In this document: positions 60,484 to 64,000 of the stretch, piece after piece
Position numbering within the stretch: the first letter of the stretch is position 1
Layout of the letters: the number at the start of each line of letters is the position of its first letter
Assembly (NCBI RefSeq): GCF_958295425.1
Contig: NC_081139.1
Span: 21,953,888 to 22,017,887 of the forward strand
DNA from: Solea solea
Taxonomy: Eukaryota > Chordata > Actinopteri > Pleuronectiformes > Soleidae
Direction of reading: 5' to 3'
DNA length: 64,000 nucleotides
Translations under genes and position numbers: made by a program
Notes under the pieces: model-generated
The model's database searches: none
Told to the model about the DNA's origin: nothing
What the model saw: only the letters and a program-made list of their open reading frames with translations

Positions 60484-62836
60484 AATGAAACAAAGCATGG
60501 AGTGGCTCTTTGTCAGCAAGTGTGACAGCTGACAACAAAACTGGAGTGCAATGCAGATTTTTAAGGTTAGCTGTATTTTGTTTAATAATGTTTCAACTAT
60601 CTCAAATGAAACTGTGTATTTTTCTTACTTGATAGATGATACTACAAACACAATGTTAACCAAAGCCCTTTATCTCAGATGGGTTTGGCTATTTAGATAG
60701 AAAGAAGTGAAATTGGCCTTAATTGAAAGAATAAACCTTAGCCTATGACTCTGTTGTCTTAAGAGGAAAAAAACACTGCTTGAGTTTATAAAAGAAAGCA
60801 GATGCAAACACAGCAATTACCCAGACTTCAAATTAAAGCTTGTCCTCATAAAATGGGAATTCCTCCTTTGCTTTGTGGGTCAGCTGCTCTTACTCTCTCC
60901 CCAAGAGCGCTCTCCTGAAAGCCGCTCTGTGTAGCTTCAATAAAGTTATGTGTTTTTCCTTTCTTGGGTGTCACACTGTGTTCTTAGTTGATGGAGTTAA
61001 GAGAAGTCAGCATGGTGTAGGCATATACTACAAAAAAGATGTAATAAAAACTAGACCCTTGTGTGGGCACTAATTAAGAGGTACCACACAAAGCAACATG
61101 TGCAGTGTAACTTTCATCAGCCCTGCTCTCCGTACCTTCTTTCCTGTCTTCTCTTTTTTTTTCTTCCCCAAGTCGGGGAAGGGTTTCCTTTCTGCCTTTA
61201 CAAAGGGACAAAACCATCTGGTGCAGGCTGAGTAGGTCAAGTAGATTGTGGGGTGGGGGCCTAGTGGGGGTGTACTGGAGTGCTGTAACTACAGACTGCT
61301 CACTCTCCCCAGTAAAGACAGGACTTGTAGGCTGTCATCATACTGCCTGAAAAACCAAGAGGCACTCCCCACTCTGGATCACACAGCAGAACCACAAGAC
61401 CAGGGCCTTTTTGTACGCTACGTGGGCCAGAGAGAGACATTAAATGTTTGAAGCATGTTTCTGTCGGGCTAGCATAAAAAGGATGTGAGAGCATAAAGGC
61501 GCCCTTTAAAGATTTGCCAAACAACCTGTGGAGTCAGATAACAAAAGAGTCCATGTTTACGTGGGCAGAAATATTCAGATATTATTCTGAATGAATGAGA
61601 AAACACCATGTAAACAGCATTTTCAAATAAACATGATTAAGATCTTAATGGGGGATGTGGAGTATTATCTTAATCAGATTTGTCTATCTATTTGTTTTAG
61701 CAACGCATGAACATTCACTATGATGTCAGAATATGGTCAATAGCAGGGATGGCTCAATAACACGTTTTGTATCCAATACTGATATCACAACCTTGACTAA
61801 CTACCTATTTCTTTAAACTAAGCAGTGACTAACACAGGTGTGCTGATGCCAGCCATTTCACAAATGCACTACCAATTCACACGCATGTGGTGGAGGTGTC
61901 AACTTTAATGTTTCTGTTTCACTTTGAATGAGCTGGTATGAGAGTTTGTTGAGTTCAAATGATGTGTATGCATTTATACTAAAACTGTACACAGAATGCA
62001 GCCAACATTGGCAGAAATAGTGGCGCTTCAACAATTCATGCTCCAAAGTTAGTCATGACAGTCACTGCTAAATAACTGTGAGCCAATATTCTACTCCAAC
62101 ATAATTATATCTGTATATAATCTTTATTCTTTTTTTAAAATATAATTATTCTTATTCTGATTCTGTTCAAATGTTGCTCCTGCTTTTTATTAAGTGTTAC
62201 CTCAAAATATTGCACTGTTTTTCTTCTTTCTTTTATCTTTGCATAAGGCCACACAACTGATAAGAGTCCTGCAGTGTGGCAGACAGCAGCCCTCACTCAT
62301 GTTCTGGTCACATGACTACAGGTGGTATCTTGATTTATAGAAGCATTTATGCAACGTTAAAAATGTATACATCATAACTGATTTTTACCAATTTTTTGTC
62401 CAATATCTGATCCAGTGAGTTTGACCAGTATGGACCAATACTGCGTCTCATATCATCTCATCCCTGGTGAATAGTCTGTCTGTGGACTGATGGAAGCATG
62501 GAGCTGGAGGATTTTGGTCTAAATGACCGGATCGCCGCACACAGATAAAGCCTTTATTATCCTGGATCATTATGTCTTTGTCCTCAAAGGCTGATGGACT
62601 ATGTCCCTCAAGTTTAAAATGCTTTAAAGTGGAGAAGGGGAGAGAGACACTGCCATGAACCAGTGTGGCTGAGCCACTACGTGTTATTTCCAGCTGTGGA
62701 GTTTGGCTCTGACTTGTCATCATCTGGACCTGAATCACTCAGCTATCATCAATCATCTCTGCTAATAATGAATATGCAGATATTGTCTGCATGAACAGAC
62801 TGGAGTAACCGACACACACACCCCATTGAGACTGCC

Positions 62837-62861
62837 ACACACACACACACACACACACACA
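62837..62861. repeat. (AC)n microsatellite
   Basis: An uninterrupted AC tract about 38 bp beyond the donor of the presumed tmem198 first exon. Confidence 0.9.
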
Positions 62862-62899
62862 GAGAAGATATTTAAGTAAAAATGAGTGCAAACACTTAC

Positions 62900-63560
62900 C
62901 TTTGAGGAGTCTGTCGGTGCTGTAGCTTCTATATCAGCGCTGTCAAACTGGAAAAACAGTCCTCTCACACACACATAAGCGACAGTAAGGCACCAGGGAG
63001 AACCGGTTTCTCTCCTAACCTTTTCTTTCCCTGCGCTCTTTAAAAAAAACCTCACGGGCAACCACTGAAAATCGACAACAGCGACATAGTTGTGTTCGTG
63101 TCTTTGCCTCGTTCACGCAGCAGAACCCGTAAAACAAAGCGGAACTAACAGTGAGCACAGATACGAGTGAGGTTAGCTCGTGTCCAGGTCGGACAACTTT
63201 CAGGCTGTTGCGGCTCTTCCACACTTCTCCAGCAGAACCTCTGGAAAATGTTACTGATACTCCTTCCTTCCTTCCTACCCTTCCTACCTCATTCACTTAA
63301 CTCACACACCTCCCTCCTCTCCTCTCTTCTTCTCTTCTCTTCTCTCCTTTCTCCCTCTCTCTCACTTCGCTGCATTTAAAAAACAAAGGAGGAAAAGTTT
63401 TTTCCCTCCTCTCATCTCCTCCTCCCGGGCAGTTCCCTTCACAACCTCCATCCAGCGTCATCAGTTTGTCCGTTGGCAGAGGGGGAGGAGGAGAGTGCGA
63501 GGAGAAGAAGAGAGAGGGGCCCCGCCGGCGAGGATGAGCTAGCATGCACGTGAGCTAGCT
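62900..63560 (-). promoter_or_regulatory. tmem198: Presumed tmem198 first exon and promoter
   Basis: On the - strand, CTCCTCAAAG|GTAAGTG is a near-ideal donor ending an exon at 62900. Upstream of it is a long purine-rich stretch (63310-63420) and a GC-rich stretch with GGCCCCGCCGGCG at about 63517-63529. There is no TATA box, and GCTAGC/TTAGC words occur at 63538-63566. It faces the orphan acceptor at 51946, and no other - strand gene lies between, so I infer it belongs to tmem198. Confidence 0.5.
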
Positions 63561-64000
63561 TAGCTCAAACCTGAACTTTTTTTCTGAGAGGACCAAGTCT
63601 AGAGACAAACAGTGGGGAAATACAACAGTCTAATAGCGGGTGGGCACTATGTGCTCAAATATATACAATATACAATATTCCATCATGATATCACAATAAA
63701 TATATTCTTGATGATATTTCACAGAATCTCATAGTACTTGTTGTATATGGAATGGTGTATAATTCCCAATAAATTCACATTTATGATGCAAAATAAATCT
63801 ATTATTAAATAAATTCAAAATTAAGTCAATAATATCACTGACAACTGTAATTAAAACACTAAACAAGCTTAAATGTGGAATATATTTTTAGTGGAATGTT
63901 ATACATTTAATAGTAGTTTTATTAAATGTCTAATATTAAAATCATAGGTTAGTAATGGCTGAGTTCCAATTAGACTATTAATTTTGAGGGTGCTGTCCTG
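63561..64000. other. DNA beyond the presumed tmem198 promoter
   Basis: AT-rich sequence without an open frame or recognisable element. Confidence 0.5.

Larger units (their letters stand above)
51947..62899 (-). other. Presumed long first intron of tmem198
   Basis: No exon of another gene was found on either strand in these 10.9 kb. It contains a fish retroposon copy at 52541-52709, G tracts near 52695 and 55224, repeats at 57040-57364, a perfect hairpin at 57709, an hAT-like fragment at 59130 and a tandem duplication at 60282. An open frame at 62448-62738 on the - strand is unassigned. Confidence 0.5.

Overview
This window reads as nuclear DNA of a ray-finned (teleost) fish. The coding exons are short, joined by GT-AG introns, and match vertebrate gene families. 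The non-coding DNA is AT-rich, full of microsatellites, and carries typical fish repeats: Tc1-like and hAT-like DNA transposon relics, L2/Rex1-type LINE 3' ends, and short dispersed repeats. No bacterial genes, CRISPR arrays, rRNAs or canonical tRNA genes were seen.

Five protein-coding genes could be assembled exon by exon with intact reading frames. On the + strand they are cyp27b1 (8288-15564, 9 coding exons, 511 aa, vitamin D 1-alpha-hydroxylase), mcrs1 (21572-26157, 13 coding exons, 466 aa, FHA-domain chromatin protein), suox (32039-36289, 4 coding exons, 574 aa, mitochondrial sulfite oxidase) and mmp19 (42651-46996, 9 coding exons, 483 aa, secreted matrix metalloproteinase). On the - strand is a tmem198-family membrane protein gene (51847-48919, 4 coding exons, 343 aa). 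Its 5'UTR begins at an acceptor at 51946; a strong donor at 62900 beside a GC-rich segment suggests a distal first exon and an intron of about 11 kb. mmp19 and tmem198 converge, with predicted poly(A) signals about 300 bp apart.

Layout: 1-8.1 kb intergenic with LINE, Tc1-like and other repeats; 8.1-16.6 kb cyp27b1; 16.6-20 kb intergenic with a LINE remnant; 20-26.5 kb mcrs1; 26.5-29.7 kb intergenic; 29.7-36.5 kb suox; 36.5-42.5 kb intergenic repeats; 42.5-47.75 kb mmp19; 48.0-51.95 kb tmem198 body; 51.95-62.9 kb presumed tmem198 first intron; 62.9-63.55 kb presumed tmem198 promoter and first exon.

The genes are not a pathway. They are a conserved neighbourhood whose human counterparts lie on 12q13-q14 (MCRS1, SUOX, MMP19, the pseudogene TMEM198B, CYP27B1). 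cyp27b1 and mmp19 show TATA-type promoters (mmp19 with two AP-1 sites). mcrs1, suox and tmem198 begin in TATA-less regions with TTAGC/GCTAA/GCTAGC words. I did not find a convincing new multi-gene system. The most unusual signals are four short perfect hairpins that all have a 5-nt loop, a GC-AG intron in mcrs1, an hAT insertion with an exact 8-bp target duplication, and an mmp19 that lacks the acidic hinge and C-terminal tail known from the human enzyme.
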